From Candidatus Rhodoferax bjergmarkensis (lineage in GTDB: Bacteria > Pseudomonadota > Gammaproteobacteria > Burkholderiales > Burkholderiaceae_C): a DNA stretch of 64,000 nucleotides. A program made the position numbers and the translations under genes. The notes below the pieces were generated by a model. The model made no database searches and was not told the DNA's origin. It worked only from the letters and a program-made list of their open reading frames with translations. Below, piece by piece: positions 37,128 through 45,620 of this stretch (its first letter is position 1; each line of letters opens with the position of its first letter). The stretch is taken from positions 186,001 to 250,000 of the forward strand of contig JADJFX010000035.1 of assembly GCA_016708345.1 (NCBI GenBank), given 5' to 3'.

Positions 37128-38039
37128 TTATCCCGGCTCATGACAAGATGGTGTGAAAGGTGTCTGCATGATCTGCAGTGTCACGTGGTCGATTTCAAAT
37201 TGGTCATGCAAAAGGTTGGTGGCTCGCTTGAGGAACGCATCGTCCGGGTATCCCTGGGGCATCACCAGGTGGGCCGTCAGGGCAATGTGCGAGGTGCCCA
37301 TGGCCCAGATGTGCAGATCATGCACACGGATGACGCCTGGCAGGGCCAGCAGGCAGTCGTACACCGCCTTGGGGTCCACACTGTCGGGCACGCCGTCAAA
37401 CAGCAGGTGCAGCGACTGTTTGAACAGCCCCCAGGTTCCCAGCAAAATCACCAGTGCAATCAGCAAACTGACCACTGGGTCCAGCCAAGTCCACCCCATC
37501 CACAGCGTCAAGGCCCCGGCAACAACCACCCCGGCCGACACCAGCGCATCCGCCGCCATGTGCATGAAGGCCCCGCGAATGTTGAGGTCGGTTTCGCGTC
37601 CGCGCATGAACAGCAAAGCAGTGGCCGTGTTGACCGCAATACCCACACCCGCCACCACCATGATGGTGATGCCCTGCTCCTGCAGCAGAACTTGGTCCGA
37701 GAACAGCCGCCCGACAGCCTCCCAGGCCAAACCACCCATGGCCACCAGCAGCAGCAACGCATTGGCAAGGGCCGCCACGATGGTGGCTCGTTTCCAACCA
37801 TAGGTATGCCGTGCGTTGGGTCGTAACTTGACCGCCAGGGCACCGCCCCAAGCCAGCACCAAGCCGGCGACATCGCTCAGGTTGTGCCCCGCATCAGCCA
37901 GCAAAGCCAGAGAATTGACCCGCCAACCATAAAACGCCTCAATGCCGACAAAAACGAGGTTGAGCACAATGCCAATGGCAAAGGCGCGGTTAAAGTCGGC
38001 CGGAGCGTGGGGATGGGCGTGGTCGTGGTCTGCGCTCAT
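37128..38039 (-). CDS. Cation diffusion facilitator (CzcD/ZitB type)
   Basis: 303-residue inner-membrane antiporter expelling Zn2+ or a similar divalent ion. A short His-rich N-terminus (SADHDHAHPHAP), six membrane helices, transport-site HxxxD motifs in DAGHNLSDVAGL and HMAADALVSAG, and a C-terminal cytoplasmic dimer domain with HDLHIWAMG. The start at 38039 begins the family-like N-terminus; an upstream in-frame ATG adds nine residues. Repeats of family A and element C lie upstream and may hold its promoter. Confidence 0.93.
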   Translation of the reverse strand: MSADHDHAHPHAPADFNRAFAIGIVLNLVFVGIEAFYGWRVNSLALLADAGHNLSDVAGLVLAWGGALAVKLRPNARHTYGWKRATIVAALANALLLLVAMGGLAWEAVGRLFSDQVLLQEQGITIMVVAGVGIAVNTATALLFMRGRETDLNIRGAFMHMAADALVSAGVVVAGALTLWMGWTWLDPVVSLLIALVILLGTWGLFKQSLHLLFDGVPDSVDPKAVYDCLLALPGVIRVHDLHIWAMGTSHIALTAHLVMPQGYPDDAFLKRATNLLHDQFEIDHVTLQIMQTPFTPSCHEPG

Positions 38040-38076
38040 TGAAGCTGTCTTTCTGACGTCAAACAAGCGTCATTTT

Positions 38077-38131
38077 GCTACAAATTTAATAGCTTCTCGC
38101 GCAGATTCTACGTGCGCAAGAGGCATATTTT
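38077..38131 (+). repeat. Repeat family A, copy 6
   Basis: GCTACAAATTTAATAGC, then TTCTCGCGCAG and GTGCGCAAGAGGC. Lies just upstream of the cation-efflux gene (which is on the minus strand). Confidence 0.8.
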
Positions 38132-38161
38132 GCACCCATTATGTTGACGATTGCGGTGAAT

Positions 38162-38302
38162 GGAATGCCTCATTCCGTTTCCAAATCATTTGTGTCCAGG
38201 CGCGAAGCCGCAGACAGTGCAGACGCGTGTCCCAGAGCATTTGACGATGCTCTTGGAGGTCAAGGCGAAGCAACAACGACACGGATGATTTAGAAATGGA
38301 AT
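38162..38302. repeat. Element C: ~140-bp inverted-repeat element
   Basis: Imperfect 26-base terminal inverted repeats (38172-38197 and 38277-38302, about 20 matches) flank an inner hairpin AGAGCAT/ATGCTCT (38234-38253). No coding capacity. The right end abuts the stop codon of the DUF2798-like gene exactly. It looks like a MITE-like or REP-type element, and I recall close relatives in other Comamonadaceae. Only one copy is in this window. Confidence 0.6.
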
Positions 38303-38532
38303 CAGGGGGCCACGCCCAGCAAGCGACCCGTGAGCTGACGCGCCACCGGTGCCAGAAAGAAAATCACCGGCACGCCCACCACGTAGGCAATGGCAAAGGC
38401 TTTCATCCACAAGCCCAAAAACTGCGCACTCCACCCGACATTGACTGTGGTGATGACGAACGTCATGATGAAAATCATCATGGCCCCCATGACGAGTGAG
38501 AAAACCAGGTGAAACTTCTTTTGCGGGTTCAT
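38302..38532 (-). CDS. DUF2798-like small membrane protein
   Basis: 76 residues with two transmembrane helices (LVFSLVMGAMMIFIMTFVI and AFAIAYVVGVPVIFFLAP). The pattern FxxxMGxMMxxxMTF is typical of the DUF2798 family. Function unknown. ATG 38532 is chosen; the longer in-frame start adds 13 unrelated residues. Last of three small membrane-protein genes that follow the ABC exporter on the same strand. Confidence 0.75.
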   Translation of the reverse strand: MNPQKKFHLVFSLVMGAMMIFIMTFVITTVNVGWSAQFLGLWMKAFAIAYVVGVPVIFFLAPVARQLTGRLLGVAP

Positions 38533-38567
38533 CAATCCAATCTCCGTGTTGTCAAACGCTTGTGCTT

Positions 38568-38900
38568 TCAATGCCCAGGCGCATCGCTGTGTGACACCTC
38601 AAAACCATCGGCCACATAAGCCGGGCCTTTCATGAGCCACACGATGATGCAGCCAATGCTGATGGTCAGCACCAGGGTCCAGATAAAAATGACCAGGCCC
38701 AGCATCACATAGTCAAACAATTGAACATGCCGGGCCAGCTCGGCGGCGCTGCCAGCCATGAGGAAATACCTGGCCACCCAAGCCGCCAGCGCGGGCAGCA
38801 AGGTGCCGACGGCCAAAACTTTCGGCATCGCACACAAAAGAACCCACTCAAACCCGTAGGGAGTTCTTTGAGATCCGGGCAGTTTTTGGAGCCAGTTCAT
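38568..38900 (-). CDS. Small membrane protein of unknown function
   Basis: 110 residues with two predicted helices (VLAVGTLLPALAAWVARYF and YVMLGLVIFIWTLVLTISIG). No family recognised. The short distances to both flanking genes suggest it belongs to the exporter transcript. Confidence 0.65.
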   Translation of the reverse strand: MNWLQKLPGSQRTPYGFEWVLLCAMPKVLAVGTLLPALAAWVARYFLMAGSAAELARHVQLFDYVMLGLVIFIWTLVLTISIGCIIVWLMKGPAYVADGFEVSHSDAPGH

Positions 38901-38909
38901 GCCTCAATT

Positions 38910-39314
38910 TTAGGCAGGATGGAAAACCTTGCCCTCATTCAGGCTACGCAAGGCTACCAAAGCCAACGCCATCCAAAAGCTGAGCCGCAGGGCCATGGCA
39001 CCCACGGTGCGCATCTCGTACGCGCTACCGCCCATGACATGAAAGCCCAAAGCCAGCGCCACCAGTGCGGTGGAGCCTGCCAGAGCCAATGCGGCCCAGA
39101 CTGCCCAGCGCTGGCCCAGCCAGAGCCCGGCACCGGCCAGCACATAAAAGAAACCCGCTGAAAAATTGAACCAGAGCACAAAGTCCACGGCATTGCCGAC
39201 ACTTGCGCGCGCCTCTTCACTGCCAAACAGGGCGCGGCCCCCACTGAAAACCGTGAGCGCGCCAAAAACGATGGCAATGCCAGCCAGGATGCGCAAAACG
39301 CGGGATGTTTTCAT
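38910..39314 (-). CDS. Four-helix membrane protein of unknown function
   Basis: 134 residues, four hydrophobic helices (starting ILAGIAIVFGALTVFSGG). Resembles small DoxX/DUF-type membrane proteins only in topology. It sits 12 bases after the ABC ATPase gene and likely shares its transcript. Confidence 0.65.
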   Translation of the reverse strand: MKTSRVLRILAGIAIVFGALTVFSGGRALFGSEEARASVGNAVDFVLWFNFSAGFFYVLAGAGLWLGQRWAVWAALALAGSTALVALALGFHVMGGSAYEMRTVGAMALRLSFWMALALVALRSLNEGKVFHPA

Positions 39315-39326
39315 GAAAATTCCTTT

Positions 39327-40034
39327 TTAGAGTTTCAAACCTTGACCGGCTTCTTCAAACGTGCGCCCGTCACGGATGTGATAAATACGCTTGAACGTGG
39401 GGATGATTTTTTCATCGTGCGTGACCACAATGATGGCGGTGCGGTACTGCTGCGCCATCTGGTTGAGGATGCGCATCACGCCCAGCGCGCGTTCGCTGTC
39501 CAGCGGGGCGGTGGGCTCGTCGGCCAGAATCACGGGCGGCTGGTTGGCCAGAGCCCGCGCAATGGCCACGCGCTGCTGCTCACCGCCCGAGAGCTGCGAA
39601 GGCTCGGCCCCTGCCCGGTGGCCAACATCCAAGGCATTCAATAGTTCCAGGGCACGCGCCCTCGCCTTGGCGTTGGGCTGGCCCGCCAACATGGGCAGCA
39701 AGGCCACGTTGTCGGTCACATCCAGAAACGGGATCAGGTAAGGGGCCTGAAACACAAAACCAATGCTGTCGCGGCGCAGGGCGCGCAGGTCAGCAATTTT
39801 CCAGCCATTGTCAAAAATCATCTGCTGGCCCAGCGTCATGCGGCCCGAGGTTGGCTCAATCACGGCACCCAGGCACTTGAGCAGTGTGCTTTTGCCCGAG
39901 CCGGATGGGCCGATCAGCCCCACCACCTCGCCCGGTGCCACGCGCATGTTCACGTCTTTGAGCGCATCCACGGCAGCATCCCCCTCGCCATAACGCTTGC
40001 TCAAACCTTCGATGTGGATGCCGAGTTCACTCAT
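39327..40034 (-). CDS. ABC transporter ATPase (MacB/LolD/DevA type)
   Basis: 235-residue ATPase. Walker A GPSGSGKSTLLK, signature LSGGEQQRVAIARAL, Walker B VILADEPTAPLD and H-loop VVTHDEK. It pairs with the adjacent FtsX-type permease and HlyD-type adaptor, an architecture like DevBCA/MacAB exporters that push substrates across the periplasm through a TolC-type channel. The substrate cannot be told from sequence. Confidence 0.9.
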   Translation of the reverse strand: MSELGIHIEGLSKRYGEGDAAVDALKDVNMRVAPGEVVGLIGPSGSGKSTLLKCLGAVIEPTSGRMTLGQQMIFDNGWKIADLRALRRDSIGFVFQAPYLIPFLDVTDNVALLPMLAGQPNAKARARALELLNALDVGHRAGAEPSQLSGGEQQRVAIARALANQPPVILADEPTAPLDSERALGVMRILNQMAQQYRTAIIVVTHDEKIIPTFKRIYHIRDGRTFEEAGQGLKL

Positions 40035-40052
40035 GGGGTTTCACTGTTGGGT

Positions 40053-41243
40053 TCATCCAATGGCCGCTGCCGGGTCCACGCGCAAGGCCATGCGAATGGC
40101 CAGCGTGCTGGCCAGCGCACAAATCACCATGACCACGACCAAACCGCGCACGGCGTCGCCGGTTTCAAGCAGCACGTACTTGGGAAACACGGGTGCCCAC
40201 ACCGTGGCGGCAAGCTTGCCCACCATGAAGCCAATCAGCCCCAGGCCCAGCGCCTGCTGCAAGATCATGCTGGCAATGGTTCGGTTGCGGGTGCCGATGA
40301 GCTTGAGCACGGCAATTTCGCGCAGTTTGCCCAGCGTCATGGTGTAGATGATGAAGGCCACGATGGCCGCGCTAACGATGGCCAAAATGACCAGAAACAT
40401 GCCAATCTGCCTGGCTGAAGTGGCAATCAACTTTTCCACCAAAATGCTTTCCATCTGTTTGCGGGTGAGCACCTGCAAGTGCTTCCAGCGGCGGATGGGC
40501 TCAGCCACCTTCTCGGCATCCAAACCGGGCTGGATTTGCACCAGCACGGCATTGACGTTGTGGTTGCTGTTCTGTGAAGCTTGCACGGCCTCCAGCAAGC
40601 CGGGAACGCCAGGGCGGTTGAGGGCGGGGTTGGCGGCAGTGCGGGCGCGCTCATTCAAAATGGCATCGTTGTCTTTGAGAAACTGGGCCTCTTGCGCATC
40701 GGCCAGACCAATGAACACCATAGGGTCGCCGCCGGATGACACCATGCGCCGGGTAAGGCCGACCACTTGGTAGTCGTGGCGGCGAATTCTGATTTGGTCA
40801 CCTACTGAGAAGCCGGTTTTCACATCGGCCACGGCCTCGTAATGGTTGCGCGTGATGTGGCGCCCTGCCATCAAAAACCCCGGCTCGCCCGGCTGGCCCG
40901 GTTCTACACCCACCACCATGGCCCGCACATCGGTGTTGCCACGGCGCACCTGCATCGTGAGGTAGGTCACATTGGCAGCACGCGCAACACCGGGCATCCC
41001 CAAAACGGACCGAACCACGTCATCGCGCAGGCTGGACGCCTCGGCATAAGGGCCTTGGGTATCTTGCTGCACCACCCATAAATCGGCCCGACTGTTGGTC
41101 AGCAACATGCGCGCATCGTCCACCATGCCGCGGTACACGCCCGCCATGGTCAAAGTTACGCCAATCAACAGCCCCAAGCCAATGCCGGTAAAGACAAACT
41201 TGCTCCACGAATGCAGAATGTCGCGACCCGCCAGGCTGATCAT
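40053..41243 (-). CDS. FtsX/DevC-type ABC permease
   Basis: 396 residues: an N-terminal helix (FVFTGIGLGLLIGVTLTM), a large periplasmic domain, and three C-terminal helices (MFLVILAIVSAAIVAFIIY onwards), the MacB/FtsX pattern. Overlaps the upstream adaptor gene by four bases (ATGA) and precedes the ATPase by 18 bases, so the three act as one unit. Confidence 0.9.
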   Translation of the reverse strand: MISLAGRDILHSWSKFVFTGIGLGLLIGVTLTMAGVYRGMVDDARMLLTNSRADLWVVQQDTQGPYAEASSLRDDVVRSVLGMPGVARAANVTYLTMQVRRGNTDVRAMVVGVEPGQPGEPGFLMAGRHITRNHYEAVADVKTGFSVGDQIRIRRHDYQVVGLTRRMVSSGGDPMVFIGLADAQEAQFLKDNDAILNERARTAANPALNRPGVPGLLEAVQASQNSNHNVNAVLVQIQPGLDAEKVAEPIRRWKHLQVLTRKQMESILVEKLIATSARQIGMFLVILAIVSAAIVAFIIYTMTLGKLREIAVLKLIGTRNRTIASMILQQALGLGLIGFMVGKLAATVWAPVFPKYVLLETGDAVRGLVVVMVICALASTLAIRMALRVDPAAAIG

Positions 41244-42445
41244 GACTTGCCCTGCCCCACTTTAGACGCAACCAAACTCTTGACCACCTCGATGCGGCTG
41301 TTGGTGTCAATCTCTTTCTCGCTGTACACCACCACCTGCTCGCCCGCTTTCAAGCCTTCCAGCACCTGCACCTGCCCGTCCAGGCTGGTCTGCCCCAGAC
41401 GCAAGGGCGCAAAACTCAAACGACCTTCGTTCAGCAGCCAAACGCCGGTCTGGCCGTCGTAGCGCTTGATGGCGGCATTGGGCAACACCAGGGACGGCGC
41501 TGTGCCTGGCAAGCTGAGCGTGACCTCGGCCAACTCACCCAGCGAAATCCCGACCGGAAGGGCATCGAATGCAATCTGGGCCGTGCGCTCTTGTGTCACG
41601 CTGTCACCCTGCAGCTCAACGCGGGCAAGCTTGCCGCGCAGGCTGACGCCAGCGTTGGAACGCAGCACAATGTCGGCGGCAAGGCCCGGGGCCAAACCGG
41701 CCGAGCGAGCCTGATCGAACCGTGCCTTGACCCACAAACTGCCGGGGTCCACCAGCTTGATCACCGATTGCCCCGCCACGACGGTCGAACCTGGCTCCGC
41801 GTCGCGCGACATCACCACGCCATCTTGCGCGGCCACCAGCCGCAGGTTTTGCCGCTGCTGGACCAAGGCAGCATGCTCTGCCTTCAGGCGCACCAAATCC
41901 TGCCTGGTGGCCAACAGATTGGCCTGCGCTGAGCGCGAAGCGGCTTGCGCAGAGGCTTGTTCCTGCGCCTTGGCTTCTACCGCTCCACTGCTGACAAAGT
42001 TTTGCTGCGCCAACTCGGTATAGCGGCGCGCGGAAGTCTGGGCCAATGCCATGCGCGCCTGAGCGTCTGCCGTCTGCGCATCGGCAGCCGCTACCGCACT
42101 GTGGGCCCGTGCCACCGACGCATTCAGCGCCTCAAGGCGGCTGTCCAAATCTACCGGGTCCATCTCTGCGAGCAGTTGGCCCGCCTTGACCGCGTCACCC
42201 ACATCCACCAGCACGCGCAACACCCGGCTGGCAGCGGTCGGGCCAATCAGGTAACTGCGACGCGCCTCGACCGTGCCAATGCCGTAGAGTGCGGGCGTGA
42301 TGGTGCTTGTCGCTGCCTGCACCACGGTCACGCGCACCGGCGCCATCGGCCCCGCACGCCGAATGATGAACACGAACACGATGAGCAACAGCAACACCAG
42401 CAGTCCCAGCAGCAGAGCCTTGGACGAGAGTAGTTTGAGCTTCAT
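41240..42445 (-). CDS. HlyD/DevB-type periplasmic adaptor
   Basis: 401 residues. One N-terminal membrane anchor (LLLGLLVLLLLIVFVFIIR), a barrel-sandwich lipoyl half-motif, a long alpha-helical hairpin (about residues 85-190, rich in Ala/Gln, which would contact a TolC channel) and a beta-barrel C-terminal part. Couples the FtsX/ATPase pair to an outer-membrane channel. No tolC-like gene is adjacent. Overlaps the TetR stop by four bases. Confidence 0.9.
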   Translation of the reverse strand: MKLKLLSSKALLLGLLVLLLLIVFVFIIRRAGPMAPVRVTVVQAATSTITPALYGIGTVEARRSYLIGPTAASRVLRVLVDVGDAVKAGQLLAEMDPVDLDSRLEALNASVARAHSAVAAADAQTADAQARMALAQTSARRYTELAQQNFVSSGAVEAKAQEQASAQAASRSAQANLLATRQDLVRLKAEHAALVQQRQNLRLVAAQDGVVMSRDAEPGSTVVAGQSVIKLVDPGSLWVKARFDQARSAGLAPGLAADIVLRSNAGVSLRGKLARVELQGDSVTQERTAQIAFDALPVGISLGELAEVTLSLPGTAPSLVLPNAAIKRYDGQTGVWLLNEGRLSFAPLRLGQTSLDGQVQVLEGLKAGEQVVVYSEKEIDTNSRIEVVKSLVASKVGQGKS

Positions 42446-43050
42446 GGTGTGGCGCAGATGCCGCGCAGGTAGAGTTGAAAGACACCAGCGGCTTGCTCGC
42501 CCATGGTGGAAATCTGGCCGTTCATCATGGACTGCATGACCAGACCCTGGACGATGCCAACGAACAAGGTGGCAGCCGCTGGCACGTTGAGGTCGGGCGC
42601 TGCTGCCCCGCGCTGCACAGCCTGCTGCAGCAACTGTATTAACAACTGGCGGTAGCCCTGCATGAGGCTGCGCACCTGCTGCTTCAGCGGTGAATCGTGC
42701 GGCTGCTGCAGTTCGTGAAAGATGACGCGCGGCACCCCCGGGTGGGTCATCACAAAATTGACATGGGCGTCAAACACGGCGCGCAAGGCGACCAGCGGTT
42801 CGTCTGCCTGCCCTGCTGCCTCATTGAGAAGGCGCAGCAAATTCTCTGTGACCCAAGCCAGTGCGGCCAGCCAGATCGAGTCTTTGGTGGGAAAGTGCTT
42901 GAACAGCGCTCCCTGGCTCAAACCCAAGGCGTGCGCAAGATCGGTGGTGCTGATACTTGACGGGCTGCGGTCTTGTGCCAGCCGCAATGCGGCAGCCACA
43001 ATCTCAGCCTGCCGCAGTTCTGTGGGTAAACGTGTGCCGTTTGTTTGCAT
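42442..43050 (-). CDS. TetR-family transcriptional regulator
   Basis: 202 residues. The N-terminal helix-turn-helix domain (about 15-60) reads ISTTDLAHALGLSQGALFKHFPTKDSIW, the TetR consensus. The C-terminal ligand domain is variable. It is first in the exporter operon and an inverted repeat lies just upstream, so it probably represses its own operon until a drug-like or toxic ligand binds. ATG 43050 chosen; a start ten codons upstream adds residues that read through the leader. Confidence 0.92.
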   Translation of the reverse strand: MQTNGTRLPTELRQAEIVAAALRLAQDRSPSSISTTDLAHALGLSQGALFKHFPTKDSIWLAALAWVTENLLRLLNEAAGQADEPLVALRAVFDAHVNFVMTHPGVPRVIFHELQQPHDSPLKQQVRSLMQGYRQLLIQLLQQAVQRGAAAPDLNVPAAATLFVGIVQGLVMQSMMNGQISTMGEQAAGVFQLYLRGICATP

Positions 43051-43089
43051 GGATGGGTGATTGGAACGAAACCAACTCAATCGAATTAG

Positions 43090-43115
43090 TTGGTAAGTAT
43101 TTAATTACTTGCCAA
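43090..43115. promoter_or_regulatory. Palindromic operator of the TetR-exporter operon
   Basis: TTGGTAAGTA at 43090-43099 and TACTTGCCAA at 43106-43115 form a ten-base inverted repeat with one mismatch and a six-base A/T spacer, 40 bases upstream of the TetR start codon. This is the size and position of a TetR-family autoregulatory site. Confidence 0.7.
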
Positions 43116-43225
43116 TAATAACCAGCAAAATACCCAAGGTCAATGCTTACAAGCCAACACTCGATATTCAATTCAAATTGACTGGGAGACAGCAAGGGCC
43201 TGAGCCCTCGCGCCCAAGGATATGG

Positions 43226-44584
43226 CTAAGCTGTCAAGGTGGCGGCAATACGCTGGGCACAGGCTTGGGCCTGGGCGGCATCACGTGCTTCCACCATCAC
43301 GCGCACCAAGGGCTCGGTGCCGCTGGCGCGAATCAGCACTCGCCCGCTGTTGCCCAATTGGGCCTCTACCGCCTGCGTGGCAGCGGCCAAACCTGGGCTG
43401 GCTTTCCAGTCCTGACCCGGTTTCAAGCGCACATTGACGAGGATTTGGGGGAACAAAGTGACATCCGCCAACAATTGGGCCAAGGTCAGGCCACTGCGCA
43501 TGCACGCTTGCAACACCTGCAGGGCAGAAACCAAACCATCACCCGTCGTGTGCTTGTCCAGCGCCAGCAAGTGCCCTGAACCTTCACCGCCCAAGAGCCA
43601 ACTACGCTTTTCCAACTCTTCCAGCACGTAACGGTCGCCCACTTTGGCACGCACCAGTTCAACACCTTTTTCCTTCAAGGCAAGTTCAACCGCCATATTG
43701 GTCATGAGCGTCCCCACCACGCCCGGTACCGCCTCACCAACACGCTTGGCGGCAACCGATCCGCCGCGGGACAATCGCTCCTTGACCATGAGGTACAAAA
43801 TCTCGTCCCCATTGAACAAGCGTCCATCCGCATCGACCAACTGTAATCGGTCCGCATCACCATCCAATGCAATGCCATAGTGGGCATCGTGGGCCTTGAC
43901 GGCTTGCAGCAGTGCCTGTGGGTGCGTGGCACCCACCTCGTGGTTGATGTTCAAACCGTCGGGCGAGCAACCAATGGAAATCACCTCGGCACCGAGTTCG
44001 TGAAACACTTTGGGGGCCACCTGGTAGGCTGCGCCATGCGCGCCATCGACCACAAGTTTGACACCCTTGAGTGTCAGGTCATTGGAGAAAGTGCTTTTGC
44101 AAAATTCAATGTACCGACCAGCGGCATCTTCCAAGCGGCGGGTCTTGCCCAAGCTGGCCGAGTCGGCCCAGACCGGCGCTTCATCCAGTGCGGCTTCGAC
44201 ATCAAGCTCCCAAGCGTCAGGCAACTTGGTCCCTTTGGCGCTGAAGAATTTGATGCCGTTGTCGGCAAAAGGATTGTGACTTGCACTGATCACCACACCC
44301 AGCGAGGCGCGTTGCGCGCGGGTCAGGTAGGCAACGCCTGGCGTTGGCAGCGGACCTAAAAGCACCACATCCACCCCGGAAGAGTTGAAGCCGCTCTCCA
44401 AAGCACTCTCCAGCATATAGCCGGAAATGCGGGTGTCCTTGCCGATCAGCACCGTTGGCCGGGCTTCCGTTCTTTTCAACACGCGGCCCACCGCATGCGC
44501 CAGACGCAAAACAAAATCCGGCGTGATAGGCGCTTGCCCCACGGTGCCACGAATGCCGTCTGTTCCAAAATATTTTCTGCTCAT
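43226..44584 (-). CDS. glmM: Phosphoglucosamine mutase
   Basis: 452-residue alpha-D-phosphohexomutase converting glucosamine 6-phosphate to glucosamine 1-phosphate for peptidoglycan and LPS. Starts KYFGTDGIRGTVG; catalytic phospho-serine loop ISASHNPFADNG; Mg2+ loop DGDADR; C-terminal phosphate-binding RASGTEPLVRVM. It forms the classical folP-glmM pair with the gene upstream, 41 bases apart, after ftsH. Confidence 0.97.
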   Translation of the reverse strand: MSRKYFGTDGIRGTVGQAPITPDFVLRLAHAVGRVLKRTEARPTVLIGKDTRISGYMLESALESGFNSSGVDVVLLGPLPTPGVAYLTRAQRASLGVVISASHNPFADNGIKFFSAKGTKLPDAWELDVEAALDEAPVWADSASLGKTRRLEDAAGRYIEFCKSTFSNDLTLKGVKLVVDGAHGAAYQVAPKVFHELGAEVISIGCSPDGLNINHEVGATHPQALLQAVKAHDAHYGIALDGDADRLQLVDADGRLFNGDEILYLMVKERLSRGGSVAAKRVGEAVPGVVGTLMTNMAVELALKEKGVELVRAKVGDRYVLEELEKRSWLLGGEGSGHLLALDKHTTGDGLVSALQVLQACMRSGLTLAQLLADVTLFPQILVNVRLKPGQDWKASPGLAAATQAVEAQLGNSGRVLIRASGTEPLVRVMVEARDAAQAQACAQRIAATLTA

Positions 44585-44620
44585 TGATCTGCCTTCACGC
44601 TTTGAAATAAGAACCCATAT

Positions 44621-44637
44621 GCTATTTAATTTATAGC
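44621..44637 (-). repeat. Repeat family A, partial copy 10 (end of folP)
   Basis: GCTATTTAATTTATAGC, only the palindromic core. On the minus strand it encodes the last residues of FolP (Ala-Ile-Asn) and its TAA stop, in the same frame in which the element is read inside lpxB, the methyltransferase gene and the DUF4149-type gene. Confidence 0.6.
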
Positions 44638-45498
44638 AGATAACACTTTGAGCGCCTGCACGGTTTCACGCACATCGTGAACACGAACAATATTAGCCCC
44701 GCGCTCTGCCGCCAACAAGGCAGCCGCCACACTGGGAACCAGCCGCTCTCTCACATCCAGCGTAGCCACTGATGCCAGCGACGTGCCCGTAACCGCCGCC
44801 AATGACGACTTTCGCGACCATCCCACCATCAGGGGATAGCCACCCGTGCGCACTTGTCTTTGCCTGGCGAGCAATTCAAAATTTTGTGCCACGGTCTTTC
44901 CAAAACCTATACCTGGGTCTATCGCAATGCGATGCTTTTGAACGCCTTGCTGTTGCAAAATCACTGCCGCGCGCTCCAAAAACGACTGCACTTGCGGCAC
45001 GACATCACCTTCCATAGTGGCCACTTGCATGGTCCGCGGCTCACCGTGCATGTGCATCAGACAAACGCCACACCCCGCATGACGCGAAACCACCTGAACA
45101 CCATCCATTGACACGCCGATGGCGTTGGGGTCAGTCCAGCGTAACGCCCAGATGTCATTGATGATGTCAACACCCAGGTCCAGCACCGCCTGCATCACCT
45201 GCGGCTTGTAGGTATCCATCGACACCGGAACACCAAGTTTGACCGCTTCACGAACCACCGGGACCACACGTGCCAATTCTTCCTTCATGTCCAAGGGCTG
45301 TGCACCGGGGCGTGACGACTCACCGCCAATGTCCAGAATATCGGCACCGTCTTTGACCAGCTTCTCGCAATGGCGCAGCGCTGCCGCAGTAGACGCATAC
45401 TGTCCACCATCGGAGAACGAATCCGGGGTGACATTGACAATGCCCATCACCTTGGGCGTCGCCAAGTTAATGACGAATCGTGTGGTATGCCATTTCAT
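44626..45498 (-). CDS. folP: Dihydropteroate synthase
   Basis: 290-residue TIM-barrel enzyme joining p-aminobenzoate to the pterin pyrophosphate in folate synthesis; the target of sulfonamides. Signatures: GIVNVTPDSFSDGGQY near the N-terminus, DIGGESSRPGA, and the C-terminal RVHDVRETVQAL. ATG 45498 begins MKWHTTRF; an ATG seven codons upstream is possible. The C-terminal SAIN and its stop codon come from a repeat core. ftsH is upstream with a terminator between. Confidence 0.97.
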   Translation of the reverse strand: MKWHTTRFVINLATPKVMGIVNVTPDSFSDGGQYASTAAALRHCEKLVKDGADILDIGGESSRPGAQPLDMKEELARVVPVVREAVKLGVPVSMDTYKPQVMQAVLDLGVDIINDIWALRWTDPNAIGVSMDGVQVVSRHAGCGVCLMHMHGEPRTMQVATMEGDVVPQVQSFLERAAVILQQQGVQKHRIAIDPGIGFGKTVAQNFELLARQRQVRTGGYPLMVGWSRKSSLAAVTGTSLASVATLDVRERLVPSVAAALLAAERGANIVRVHDVRETVQALKVLSAIN

Positions 45499-45580
45499 GG
45501 AACGTCGGGGTCCAAACAAACCAAAATGAAGATTAAAAACTGACGCATGGCCAATGCAAAGGAATGAATCATGAAAATGA

Positions 45581-45604
45581 AAATGGGGCTTCTTGGCCCC
45601 ATTT
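45581..45604 (-). terminator. Terminator of ftsH
   Basis: On the minus strand AAATGGGGCC, loop AAGAA, then GCCCCATTTTCATTTTC. It lies between ftsH and folP, so it limits read-through into folP-glmM. Confidence 0.85.
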
Positions 45605-45620
45605 AGTCAACAAAATCGAC

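Noticed and set aside
37140..37826. Plus-strand frames opposite the cation diffusion facilitator
   Set aside because: His/Gln- and Ser/Thr-rich shadow proteins with no domain; the minus-strand transporter has clear helices and metal motifs.
43195..43208. AGGGC/GCCCT hairpin between the TetR operon promoter and glmM
   Set aside because: Stem too short and no T-run; not called as the glmM terminator.
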